DNA from: Leptolyngbya sp. DLM2.Bin27
Lineage (GTDB): Bacteria > Cyanobacteriota > Cyanobacteriia > Phormidesmidales > Phormidesmidaceae
NCBI GenBank assembly: GCA_007694115.1
Contig: RECJ01000102.1
Span: 1 to 64,000 of the forward strand
Reading direction: 5' to 3'
DNA: 64,000 bases
Both the position numbers and the translations under genes were made by a program. Shown here in pieces: positions 33,595-42,298 of the stretch; position 1 is the stretch's first letter, and the number at the start of each line of letters is the position of its first letter. Under the pieces are notes generated by a model, which was not told where the DNA came from, ran no database searches, and worked only from the letters and a program-made list of their open reading frames with translations.

Positions 33595-34725
33595 ATGGTC
33601 AGAACCGGCATCGGCATTCGCACCGCCCAGCAGGGCAACGAGCGGCTTACAGGTCAAATTCACGTCTACGACGGCGAAGGCAAGGGCAAGTCCCAGGTGG
33701 CCCTAGGGGTGGTGCTACGCTCCATTGGCCTGGGCATTCACCAATTTTTAGACAGCCGGGTGCTGCTGCTGCGGTTTCTCAAGGGGCCAGGCCGCACCTA
33801 CGACGAAGACGCGGCAATTGAGGCCCTCCAGCGCGGGTTTCCCCACCTGATTGACCAGGTACGCACCGGGCGAGCCGAGTTTTTTGGCCCCGAAGACATC
33901 ACCAAATTTGACCGGCAGGAGGCCCAGCGGGGCTGGGATGTGGCCAAGGGGGCGATCGCCTCCGGCCTCTACTCGGTGGTGGTGCTCGACGAAATTAACC
34001 CGGTGCTCGACCTGGGCCTGCTCGACATCGACGAGGTGGCCCGCACCCTGTGCCACAAGCCCGACCACCTGGAGATCATCGCCACCGGGCGCGGCGCTCC
34101 CCAGCCCCTGCTCGATATTGCCAACCTGCACTCAGAGCTGAAGCCCCAGCCCAAACCCGAGGGCATTGAGGGCATTGAGGGCATCGAAATCTACACCGGA
34201 TCGGGTAAGGGCAAGTCGACCAGCGCCCTGGGCAAGGCGCTCCAGGCGATTGGCCGGGGCATCAGCCAAGATCTCTCCCACCGGGTGCTGATTATCCAGT
34301 GGCTTAAGGGGGGCAATGGCTACACCGAAGATGCGGCCATCGCCGCCCTGCGCAAGATCTACCCCAACCTAGTCGACCACCAGCGCTGTGGCCGCGATGC
34401 CATTGTCTGGCGCGGCCAGCAGCAGGAAATTGACTACGTAGAAGCCGAGCGCGGCTGGGAGATTGCCCGCACTGCGATCGCATCGGGCCTCTACAAAACC
34501 ATCATTCTCGACGAGCTCAACCCCACGGTAGACCTGGAGCTATTGCCCGAAGAGCCCATCGTGCAGGCGCTGCTGCGCAAGCCGCGCGGCACCGAGGTGA
34601 TTATCACCGGGCGCTGCAAAAATCGCCCCGCTTACTTTGAGCTGGCTAGCACCCACTCAGAGGTGTTTAACCACAAGCACTACGCCGAAAAAGGTATTGA
34701 CCTCAAGCGCGGGGTTGATTTTTAA
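33595..34725 (+). CDS. tandem-domain CobA/CobO/BtuR-like P-loop protein (cob(I)yrinic acid a,c-diamide adenosyltransferase-like)
   Basis: Two homologous halves: IHVYDGEGKGKSQVALGVVLRSIG and IEIYTGSGKGKSTSALGKALQAIG. Confidence 0.9.
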   Translation: MVRTGIGIRTAQQGNERLTGQIHVYDGEGKGKSQVALGVVLRSIGLGIHQFLDSRVLLLRFLKGPGRTYDEDAAIEALQRGFPHLIDQVRTGRAEFFGPEDITKFDRQEAQRGWDVAKGAIASGLYSVVVLDEINPVLDLGLLDIDEVARTLCHKPDHLEIIATGRGAPQPLLDIANLHSELKPQPKPEGIEGIEGIEIYTGSGKGKSTSALGKALQAIGRGISQDLSHRVLIIQWLKGGNGYTEDAAIAALRKIYPNLVDHQRCGRDAIVWRGQQQEIDYVEAERGWEIARTAIASGLYKTIILDELNPTVDLELLPEEPIVQALLRKPRGTEVIITGRCKNRPAYFELASTHSEVFNHKHYAEKGIDLKRGVDF

Positions 34726-34743
34726 GCTGATTTAAAAATCAGC
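34726..34743. terminator. hairpin GCTGATTT-AA-AAATCAGC after CobO-like gene
   Basis: 8-bp perfect stem right after stop codon. Confidence 0.6.
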
Positions 34744-34934
34744 GCTTCTAGGCAGCGATCCAACCAGCGTGCGCCCCTCCAGGGGAGGGATTTAGGCTGT
34801 CGAGGTCTTGTAAGACCAAGTTGAATCGTATCACCCCGATGCGAAACAGGCGGCTTGCGTAATCGGAGCACTTTGGGGCTGTTTCAGCAATCCATGCTCT
34901 CGACCAATTGCGGCCCCGGTGGGGCTAGGCCAAT

Positions 34935-34970
34935 GGCTTGATTCTCTATCTAGAGATGGAGAATCAAGCC
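34935..34970. other. strong intergenic hairpin GGCTTGATTCTC-tatctagagatg-GAGAATCAAGCC
   Basis: 12-bp perfect stem plus ATCT/AGAT in loop. Confidence 0.7.
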
Positions 34971-35016
34971 AGTTGATCTTGATAGCTTGAGGGCAAGCTG
35001 GGCGCGATCGCCTTTC

Positions 35017-35112
35017 ATACAAATCCTGCTTGGCTACCCCCGATTTAGCTGGGCAAATGCCATTTGCCCCTACGGTTTGGCCTTTTAGAAGTCGGGGTTA
35101 TGTGATTCGGAT
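35017..35112 (+). repeat. dispersed repeat element, copy C (diverged)
   Basis: ATACAAATCCTGCTTGGCTACCCCCGATT...GGGCAAATGCCATTTGCCCCTACGG. Confidence 0.75.
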
Positions 35113-35144
35113 GGCACCACCCCTGACGGTATGGAGCAAACCCA

Positions 35145-37181
35145 ATGATGCCAAAACACTCCCCTCAGACGAGCGCAGATCAGTCCTCTGCCCATCCCCC
35201 TCGGCGACGACGGCGGTGGCTCTCATACCTGGCAATCGTCCTGGTGGCCGCTCTGATCTCCATGCTGGCTTTGGGCAGCTTTAGCTTGAGCTATTTGCCG
35301 GCCCAACGCGCGGTGCTCAATGCCGAAATGGCGGATTTAGACGAGGCCTACGATCTGTGGGGACGCATCATTACTGCGGCAGAAGCAGAGCAGCTTTTAG
35401 CCACTGAGGCCGGGCAGCAAACCCTGAGTGCCGCCAATGGGGCGGTGCATATTTCAGACGATCTGGTGCAGCTGGGGCGAGACACCTTTTACACCGAAAC
35501 CTTTAACAGCGAGCAATTTTTTACCGACATCGTGGGCTGGCTAGACGGCGGCATTCGCCTAGGAGACTATGTTGGGGCCTTGCTGCGGCTGGCTGGGCGC
35601 GGTACCGACAATCTGCAGGTTCGCCTGGGGCGAGACGTGACCGTGGGCGGCCAGACCTTTGAGCGGGGCACTATGCTCAACACCGGCATTGATGTGGCAC
35701 GGGGATCGTTGATCCCGATCGGGGCCAAGGTGAGCTACGACCGGGGCCGCATTCGCATGGGGTTGACCTGTGCGGTGTGCCACTCCGTCTTTGACCCCGA
35801 GTCGGGGCGGGTGATCGACGGGGTCACTAACCAAAACCTCAATGCGGGGCTGATTTTGGCGATGGCCTCTAATACCGCCGCCTACTTTACCCACACCGGG
35901 GTAGATGTGCGAGAGATGGAGAGCGATGCCGTCATGACACTGCCCGATGGCACTGAGTACCCCCTGCCCAATGCCCAGGCCCTGGAAGACGCCGTCGATG
36001 CCAATCTGCTGGCCTGGCCACCGGGCAGCTTTGACACCACCACCGATCTGGTCTCCAACCCAATTCGGGTGCCCGACTCGTTTACCCGGGGCGATCACCC
36101 CTTTGCCTGGTCGGGCAATCAGGCCATTGGCCCCTTTCGCGGGCTGAGCAGCCTTAACAACAACGTGTTTACGATCGGTGCCGATACCCTCGCCGACGCC
36201 GACGCGGTAGAGAATCTCTACGACATCGATGCGGAGGCCTATCGAGCCATTCTCCTGCGCAATGCCGCCCTGCCCGACCTGCGCTACGACCCCGCTAACC
36301 CCGATCGCACCCCCTCTGCCCTGATCGACGACCAGGGCCACTGGTCGCCTGCGCTGACCCTGGCCGATGGCATTCAACTGCCCTCCTTCCCCATGCCATC
36401 GCTGATGAGTTTGATCAGCTTTGTGGCGGGCACCCCCGGCTCCACCGTTTGGCAAGAGAACAATGCCATGTCTGCCTACCAAGACCGACTCGTGGCCCCG
36501 CCACCCCCCACCATTGCCGACAGCGCCGTGCGAGAACGGGGCCGCCAGGTGTTTCAGGGGGCGGGGTGTGCGGCCTGCCACGTGGGGGCGGCCCTGACCA
36601 ACAACCAGGTACTGCCGCTGGCCGAGATTGGCACTGCCCCCACCCGCGCCCAGAGCATGGAGGGCATCTGGGACGAGCTAGCCCCGCCTCTGACCCAAAG
36701 TTTCGACACCCCTGTGCCCGTGCCTGACAATGCCCGGGTGATTGAGGTGCCCCTAGACGATGAAGATATCGATCAGCTGCAGCTGGCCTGGGCGGTGGAC
36801 GGCACCGGCGGCTACAAGGTGAAGGGGCTGCTGGGCACCTACTGGAATGCGCCCTACCTCCACGATGGGGGCGTTGCCGTGGGCCAAGATCTAGAGACCC
36901 AGGTGGGGGTACCGGCTACCCTAATGGCCAACGTACCTGTCGATCCGGCCAACAGCCTGCTGGGGTTGATCGACCGACAGCTGCGCGATCGCATCATTGA
37001 GGCCAACCTGGCCGCTGGGCTAGACGAGTTAGTCGATGTCCAAGGCATTGGCCACGAGTTTTGGGTCGATGGCGAAGCGGGGTTCACCCCTGACGACCAG
37101 CAGGATTTGATCCAATATCTGCTTTGGCCGGTGGATTTGCCGAGTCCCGTTGCGACTGCACCCGTTGCGCCTGGTGCTTAG
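35145..37181 (+). CDS. di-heme c-type cytochrome, membrane-anchored
   Basis: CAVCH (35769-35783) and CAACH (36567-36581) heme motifs; N-terminal TM. Confidence 0.85.
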   Translation: MMPKHSPQTSADQSSAHPPRRRRRWLSYLAIVLVAALISMLALGSFSLSYLPAQRAVLNAEMADLDEAYDLWGRIITAAEAEQLLATEAGQQTLSAANGAVHISDDLVQLGRDTFYTETFNSEQFFTDIVGWLDGGIRLGDYVGALLRLAGRGTDNLQVRLGRDVTVGGQTFERGTMLNTGIDVARGSLIPIGAKVSYDRGRIRMGLTCAVCHSVFDPESGRVIDGVTNQNLNAGLILAMASNTAAYFTHTGVDVREMESDAVMTLPDGTEYPLPNAQALEDAVDANLLAWPPGSFDTTTDLVSNPIRVPDSFTRGDHPFAWSGNQAIGPFRGLSSLNNNVFTIGADTLADADAVENLYDIDAEAYRAILLRNAALPDLRYDPANPDRTPSALIDDQGHWSPALTLADGIQLPSFPMPSLMSLISFVAGTPGSTVWQENNAMSAYQDRLVAPPPPTIADSAVRERGRQVFQGAGCAACHVGAALTNNQVLPLAEIGTAPTRAQSMEGIWDELAPPLTQSFDTPVPVPDNARVIEVPLDDEDIDQLQLAWAVDGTGGYKVKGLLGTYWNAPYLHDGGVAVGQDLETQVGVPATLMANVPVDPANSLLGLIDRQLRDRIIEANLAAGLDELVDVQGIGHEFWVDGEAGFTPDDQQDLIQYLLWPVDLPSPVATAPVAPGA

Positions 37182-37187
37182 AGCTGG

Positions 37188-37230
37188 AAGCCCCCCAGGC
37201 TCCGGACCTTGTTCGGAGTCTGGGGGGCTT
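37188..37230. terminator. hairpin AAGCCCCCCAGGCTCCG-...-CGGAGTCTGGGGGGCTT
   Basis: 17-bp stem with one G-T wobble just after cytochrome stop. Confidence 0.8.
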
Positions 37231-37304
37231 ACCTTACACCTAGATGTAGGGGTTGCTAGAAAATGAAGATACCCGCTTTAATCCAGTAGCCATAGCCGCC
37301 GTAG

Positions 37305-37320
37305 GGTGGGCACTGCCACC
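37305..37320. repeat. GGTGGGCACTGCCACC palindromic repeat (imperfect copy)
   Basis: Compare 20950-20966 and 39418-39434. Confidence 0.6.
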
Positions 37321-37349
37321 ATGGGAGCAACTATTTTCCAGAAGTCGCC

Positions 37350-38000
37350 TTAACTGCGATTGTGCCGCCCAGCTAGACGATCTTCATAGGATCGCAGCAG
37401 GCCGTGATTGTCTGCTGCGCTCAGCCCGTAGTAACCGGTTTCTCGGTCATAGATGCTGGTGCCCTGTTGCGGTCTGTCGGGGTGGGTTGCGGTGCGGTGG
37501 GTGCCAGAGAGAGCCGTTTCGCGCTCTCCGAGGGCCTGCATGCGCCGCAGGTCGCCAGCGACTTCACCAGATCGAGCGGTGCTGCTAGCGGGTGCGTAGG
37601 TGTTGCCGAGAAACTGGCGGCTGGAGCGGCCCTGGGCCATGGGTTGATAGACGCCTCTAACCCGTTCTTCGTAATGCTCATCGACCACCATATCGTCATC
37701 GTACTCGGGCAGATGCTCGACCTGCTGTTTGCTGAGACCATCGACATAAACGCAGGTTTGATCGTAGTCAAACCTGGCGAGGCCAATGGGCAACAGCACG
37801 TTTTTACCAAAGATCCAAGGCCCAGTGTCAACTACTAAGTAGCGAAAATAACCAGCGTCATCTACTAGCAGATCCTTGGCGCTACCCACCTTGTCATTAC
37901 CCTGGGCATAGACCGAATAGGATGTGATTTTATCCATCTGCCCGTCAGCTAAAGTCTCGCGATAGTTAGGATAGAAATCTTTGAGTCGATGTAAAGGCAT
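37350..38000 (-). CDS. PRC-barrel domain protein
   Basis: GSAKDLLVDDAGYFRYLVVDTGPWIFGKNVLLPIGLARFD; start set at MPLHRLKDF (track ORF begins 38063). Confidence 0.75.
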   Translation of the reverse strand: MPLHRLKDFYPNYRETLADGQMDKITSYSVYAQGNDKVGSAKDLLVDDAGYFRYLVVDTGPWIFGKNVLLPIGLARFDYDQTCVYVDGLSKQQVEHLPEYDDDMVVDEHYEERVRGVYQPMAQGRSSRQFLGNTYAPASSTARSGEVAGDLRRMQALGERETALSGTHRTATHPDRPQQGTSIYDRETGYYGLSAADNHGLLRSYEDRLAGRHNRS

Positions 38001-38162
38001 ATCCAGCCTCCTGTAATTTGTATTGACCTCAACTCTAAGAAAAAGGCGTGTTTTCACCATCATTCAAGAGAGAGAAGCAGGCAGTCTCGGGGGGCAAATC
38101 CCTCCCTCGACCTAGTCAGTAGGCCTACATTAGAAAGTAGTAGGAATAGATAGACACAGACC

Positions 38163-40541
38163 ATGATGCAGACTCAACCCGAGATCGCCACCGACGTAGT
38201 GCTGGTGGGCGGCGGTCACACCCACGCCCTGGTGCTGCGGCGGTGGGGCATGGCCCCCATCCCTGGGGTGCGGCTGACGCTGATCACCGACCTGGTGGAT
38301 ACGCCCTATTCGGGCATGCTGCCCAGCTACGTGGCCGGGCGCTATAGCTTCGACGAGGCCCACATTGACCTGCGGCCCCTGGCGCGGTTTGCCCAATGCC
38401 GCCTGGTGGTGGATCGGGCGGTGGGGGTTGACCCAACTCGGCAGCGGGTGCAGTGCGCCCACCACCCGGCCATTGCCTACGATGTGCTGTCAATCGATAC
38501 GGGCAGCACTCCGGCCACGGTGGCGGTGCCGGGGGCAGCGGAGTATGCGATCGCAGCCAAACCCGTGCCCGCCCTGCTGCGTCAGTGGGATATCCTGCTG
38601 GCCGAGGTGGAGCGCCATCCCCAGCGACCGCTCACCCTGGCGGTGGTGGGCGGCGGCGTGGGCGGCGTCGAGCTGACCATCGGCCTGCACGAGCGGCTGA
38701 TAAAACTGCTGGCTGACCTGGGGCAGCCCTCCTCAAACCTCACCCTACACCTGTTTCACCGGGGCCGAGAGCTAGCGGCAGAGCGCAACCACTGGACCCG
38801 GCGACGGCTAGAGACAGTGATCAGGGCGCGCGGCATTCAGCTGCATCTCAATGACGCTGTCGAAGCAATCTCGCGGGATGAGGCGACGGGGCAGCGGCTG
38901 GTGCGGGGCGCGTCGGGGGTGCAGGTGGGTTGCGATCGCGTCTTTTGGGTGACCAGCGCCAGCGCCCCCGACTGGCTGCCAGATTCTGGCCTATCGCTGA
39001 CCGACCAGGGCTTCATCGCCCTGGGCGACACCCTGCAAACCCTCTCCCACCCCAATGTGTTTGCCGCCGGCGACGTGGCCACCATGGTGCACCACCCCCG
39101 CCCCAAGGCCGGCGTGTTTGCCGTCCGCCAGGGGCCACCGCTGACCGAGAACCTGCGCCGCTACGTGCAGGGGCAGCCGCTCAAGCCCTTTCGCCCCCAA
39201 AAGCAGTTTCTCACCCTAATCGAGACTGGGGACGGGCGAGCCATCGCCTCCCGTGGCCCCTTTGCCCTAGAGACCGCCCTCGCCCACCGCTGGAAAGACC
39301 GCATCGACCGTAAGTTCATGGCCCGCTTCTCTGACCTGCCCCTGGGCCAGATGACGGCCCAGGGGCACAGCGCCAGCAAAACTCCCAGTTTTGCCGCAGC
39401 GATCGCCGACACCATAAGGTGGGCAATGCCCACCACGAGAAAAACCCTTGCCCTGCCCTCTAAAGCTTCTCCCGCAGCCGGGGCACCCCCGCTGCCCCAG
39501 TGCGCTGGCTGTGGCTCCAAAGTCGGCAGCAGCGCTCTAGCCGCAGCCCTCCGCCGAGTAGGCGAAGACTTTCCCAAAACTTCCAGCGAGGCGGTTTTAA
39601 TTGGCCTCGACGCCCCTGACGATGCCGCCGTGGTCACGGTGCCCCCCGGCCTGGCCATGGTGCACACCGTCGACTACTTTACCGCCCTAGTAGACGACCC
39701 CTTTGTGTTTGCCCAGATCGCCCTCAAGCACTGCCTCAGCGACCTCTACGCCATGGGTGCCCAGCCCCACACCGTGCTAGCCCTGGTGCAGGTGCCCTAC
39801 GCCACCCCGGCCAAGCAGGCCGAGATGCTCTACCAAATTTTGGCGGGCACCACCAAGGGGCTGCTGGCCAGCGGCACTCCCCTGGTGGGGGGGCACACCA
39901 CCGTTGGCCCCCAGCTGGCCCTGGGCTTTGCCTGCAACGGTGTCGCCGACCCTCAAACGCTGCTGAGAAAAACCGGCCTGCGGCCCGGCGACAGGCTGAT
40001 TCTCACCCAGCCCCTGGGCACGGGGACGCTGTTTGCCGCCGAGATGCAGGGCCAGGCTAAGGGAAGGTGGATCGAGAATGCGATCGCCGCCATGCTCACC
40101 CCCAACCAGGCCGCCGCCGCCATCTTTCGCGCCCACGGGGTCACCGCCTGCACCGATGTCACCGGCTTTGGCCTAGCCGGGCACCTGATCGAAATGACCC
40201 GCGCCTCCGGTGTAACAGCCACGCTTAACTTAGATGCCCTCCCCCTGCTCACGGGGGCCACAGACACCCTGGCCGCAGGCTTGCTCAGCAGCCTCCATCC
40301 CCAAAACCTCCAGGCTGGTGAATTCATTGACCCGAGGGGAGCTAGCCACCCGCTCTACCCGCTGCTGTTTGACCCTCAAACCGCTGGGGGGCTGTTGGCC
40401 GCTGTGCCCGCTGCGATCGCCCAGACCTGCCTAGACGACCTCCGCCGCAGCGGCTACCCCGCCGCTGCCCTAGTGGGGGAAGTCAGCACCGCCGCAGCGG
40501 CTCAATATGCGCTCTCGATTGCTTCGCCAGGGGGAACCTAA
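38163..40541 (+). CDS. selD: fused FAD-dependent pyridine nucleotide-disulfide oxidoreductase / selenide, water dikinase
   Basis: N-terminal DVVLVGGGHTHALVLRRWGM; C-terminal PQCAGCGSKVGSS, YFTALVDDPFVFAQIALKHCLSDLYAMGAQP. Confidence 0.95.
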   Translation: MMQTQPEIATDVVLVGGGHTHALVLRRWGMAPIPGVRLTLITDLVDTPYSGMLPSYVAGRYSFDEAHIDLRPLARFAQCRLVVDRAVGVDPTRQRVQCAHHPAIAYDVLSIDTGSTPATVAVPGAAEYAIAAKPVPALLRQWDILLAEVERHPQRPLTLAVVGGGVGGVELTIGLHERLIKLLADLGQPSSNLTLHLFHRGRELAAERNHWTRRRLETVIRARGIQLHLNDAVEAISRDEATGQRLVRGASGVQVGCDRVFWVTSASAPDWLPDSGLSLTDQGFIALGDTLQTLSHPNVFAAGDVATMVHHPRPKAGVFAVRQGPPLTENLRRYVQGQPLKPFRPQKQFLTLIETGDGRAIASRGPFALETALAHRWKDRIDRKFMARFSDLPLGQMTAQGHSASKTPSFAAAIADTIRWAMPTTRKTLALPSKASPAAGAPPLPQCAGCGSKVGSSALAAALRRVGEDFPKTSSEAVLIGLDAPDDAAVVTVPPGLAMVHTVDYFTALVDDPFVFAQIALKHCLSDLYAMGAQPHTVLALVQVPYATPAKQAEMLYQILAGTTKGLLASGTPLVGGHTTVGPQLALGFACNGVADPQTLLRKTGLRPGDRLILTQPLGTGTLFAAEMQGQAKGRWIENAIAAMLTPNQAAAAIFRAHGVTACTDVTGFGLAGHLIEMTRASGVTATLNLDALPLLTGATDTLAAGLLSSLHPQNLQAGEFIDPRGASHPLYPLLFDPQTAGGLLAAVPAAIAQTCLDDLRRSGYPAAALVGEVSTAAAAQYALSIASPGGT
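39418..39434. repeat. perfect-type palindrome GGTGGGCAATGCCCACC inside selD fusion linker
   Basis: In-frame, encodes RWAMPTT between the two domains. Confidence 0.85.
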
Positions 40542-40763
40542 AAAGTAGGGTACAGCCGCGCCGCGATGCACCATCCCAGGGTCATTTTCAGGGCAATGAC
40601 GGGCATTTACCCAAGGTCATGCAGCGTGCAGGCTAGACTCTAGCCGAGACCGATCTAGAAAATTTGCCAGATTTTTTGGCTAGATGTTGCAAAGTGGCGC
40701 AACCCGTATGTTATGTTTATAAGCCGTGTCTGGTTCATAACCAAACACCACTTCCCCGGATGG

Positions 40764-40835
40764 GGGTCGCTAGCTCAGCGGTAGAGCACTCGGCTTTTAA
40801 CCGATTGGTCCTGGGTTCGAATCCCAGGCGACCCA
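40764..40835 (+). tRNA. tRNA-Lys (anticodon TTT)
   Basis: GGGTCGC acceptor pairs GCGACCC; D-loop AGCTCAGCGGTAGAGC; anticodon loop CTTTTAA; GGTTCGAATCC T-arm. Confidence 0.97.
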
Positions 40836-40914
40836 TTTTTTAAATACATTGCCCCCGTAGGTAGCTCAACCCATGGACTGTGTGCCGCAGTGATCTATGA
40901 TGGGGCAAAGCGAT

Positions 40915-41001
40915 GGGATGTACACATCCCGGCTGGGTGAGGAGTTGTCTTAAGCTTAGTTTTAGCTTGTCCAAACATTTCGTTATAGATCATCGATCTA
41001 T
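40915..41001 (+). promoter_or_regulatory. hairpin-bearing fba leader region (GGGATGT-AC-ACATCCC; ATAGATC-ATC-GATCTAT)
   Basis: Two perfect small hairpins between tRNA-Lys and fba. Confidence 0.35.
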
Positions 41002-41076
41002 TCTAAGATTGATGAGTAAGGCTACCTACTCAAATGTCTGAAGGCCTAACGGCGAGAACACACTAGGAGGATTTTT

Positions 41077-42156
41077 ATGGCGCTTGTCTCACTGAGGCTA
41101 CTGCTAGACCACGCGGCTGAGAACGGCTACGGCATTCCGGCTTATAACGTAAACAACCTGGAGCAAATCCTGGCAATCATGAAGGCGGCGGACGAAACCG
41201 ACAGCCCCGTGATTTTGCAGGCTTCCCGCGGTGCTCGCTCCTACGCTGGCGAAAATTTCCTGCGTCACCTGGTGCTAGCTGCGGTCGAAACCTACCCTCA
41301 CATTCCCGTGGTCATGCACCAAGACCACGGCAACTCCCCCGCCACCTGCTACTCGGCCCTGCGCAACGGCTTCACCAGCGTCATGATGGATGGCTCGCTT
41401 GAAGCCGACGCCAAAACCCCTGCTAGCTTTGAGTACAACGCCGCTGTCACTGGCGAAGTGGTAAAAGTTGCCCACTCCATTGGCTGTAGCGTAGAAGGCG
41501 AGCTGGGCTGCCTCGGCTCCCTCGAAACCGGCGCGGGCGAAGCCGAAGACGGTCACGGCTTTGAGGGTACCCTCAGCCACGACCAGCTGCTCACCGACCC
41601 CGATGAAGCGGTGCAGTTTGTGGAAGCAACCCAGGTAGACGCTCTGGCCGTTGCCATCGGCACCAGCCACGGCGCGTACAAGTTTACCCGCAAGCCCACC
41701 GGCGAAATTCTCGCCATCAGCCGGATCGAAGAGATTCACCGCCGCCTGCCCAACACCCACCTGGTCATGCACGGCTCGTCTTCTGTGCCCCAGAAGTGGC
41801 TCGACATGATCAACGAGTACGGCGGCAATATCCCTGAGACCTACGGCGTGCCCGTAGAAGAAATTCAGAAGGGGATCAAGAGCGGCGTGCGCAAGGTCAA
41901 CATCGACACCGACAACCGCCTGGCAATTACCGCCGCCATTCGTGAAGCCGCTGCTAAGGATCCGTCGAACTTCGATCCTCGCCACTTCATGAAGCCCTCG
42001 ATGAAGTACATGACCGAGGTGTGCAGCGATCGCTACACCGCCTTCGGCACCGCCGGCCAGGCTAGCAAGATCAAGCAACAGCCCGTGGAAGTCTACGCCG
42101 TCAAGTACGCCAAGGGCGAACTCGACGCCAAGATTGCCAAGACTGCTGCGGTCTAG
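41077..42156 (+). CDS. fba: class II fructose-bisphosphate aldolase
   Basis: [55 protein letters not shown] upstream. Confidence 0.97.
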   Translation: MALVSLRLLLDHAAENGYGIPAYNVNNLEQILAIMKAADETDSPVILQASRGARSYAGENFLRHLVLAAVETYPHIPVVMHQDHGNSPATCYSALRNGFTSVMMDGSLEADAKTPASFEYNAAVTGEVVKVAHSIGCSVEGELGCLGSLETGAGEAEDGHGFEGTLSHDQLLTDPDEAVQFVEATQVDALAVAIGTSHGAYKFTRKPTGEILAISRIEEIHRRLPNTHLVMHGSSSVPQKWLDMINEYGGNIPETYGVPVEEIQKGIKSGVRKVNIDTDNRLAITAAIREAAAKDPSNFDPRHFMKPSMKYMTEVCSDRYTAFGTAGQASKIKQQPVEVYAVKYAKGELDAKIAKTAAV

Positions 42157-42208
42157 GCACTGCCTGATTAACTTCCCTGAGAAATCTGAGGGAAGTTTAA
42201 CTCAACTT

Positions 42209-42249
42209 AAAAAGGCAGGCTTTTTGCATTGTAAAAAGCCTGCCTTTTT
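42209..42249. terminator. bidirectional-type terminator AAAAAGGCAGGCTTTTT-gcattgt-AAAAAGCCTGCCTTTTT
   Basis: 17-bp perfect stem with U-tract downstream of fba. Confidence 0.92.
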
Positions 42250-42298
42250 GTGTGGCTTGTCGTACATTAGGGGGGCTCTGCCACCGAAGACGTCACCG

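Noticed and set aside
35559-36581. 340-aa minus-strand ORF inside the cytochrome gene
   Set aside because: Shadow ORF; GC-rich codon bias leaves antisense frames open; composition (G/H/Q-rich) not protein-like, and the + strand ORF has clear heme motifs
42134-42298. N-terminal extension of the IMPase-family ORF
   Set aside because: Would require translating the fba terminator hairpin (42209-42249); start at 42299 preferred
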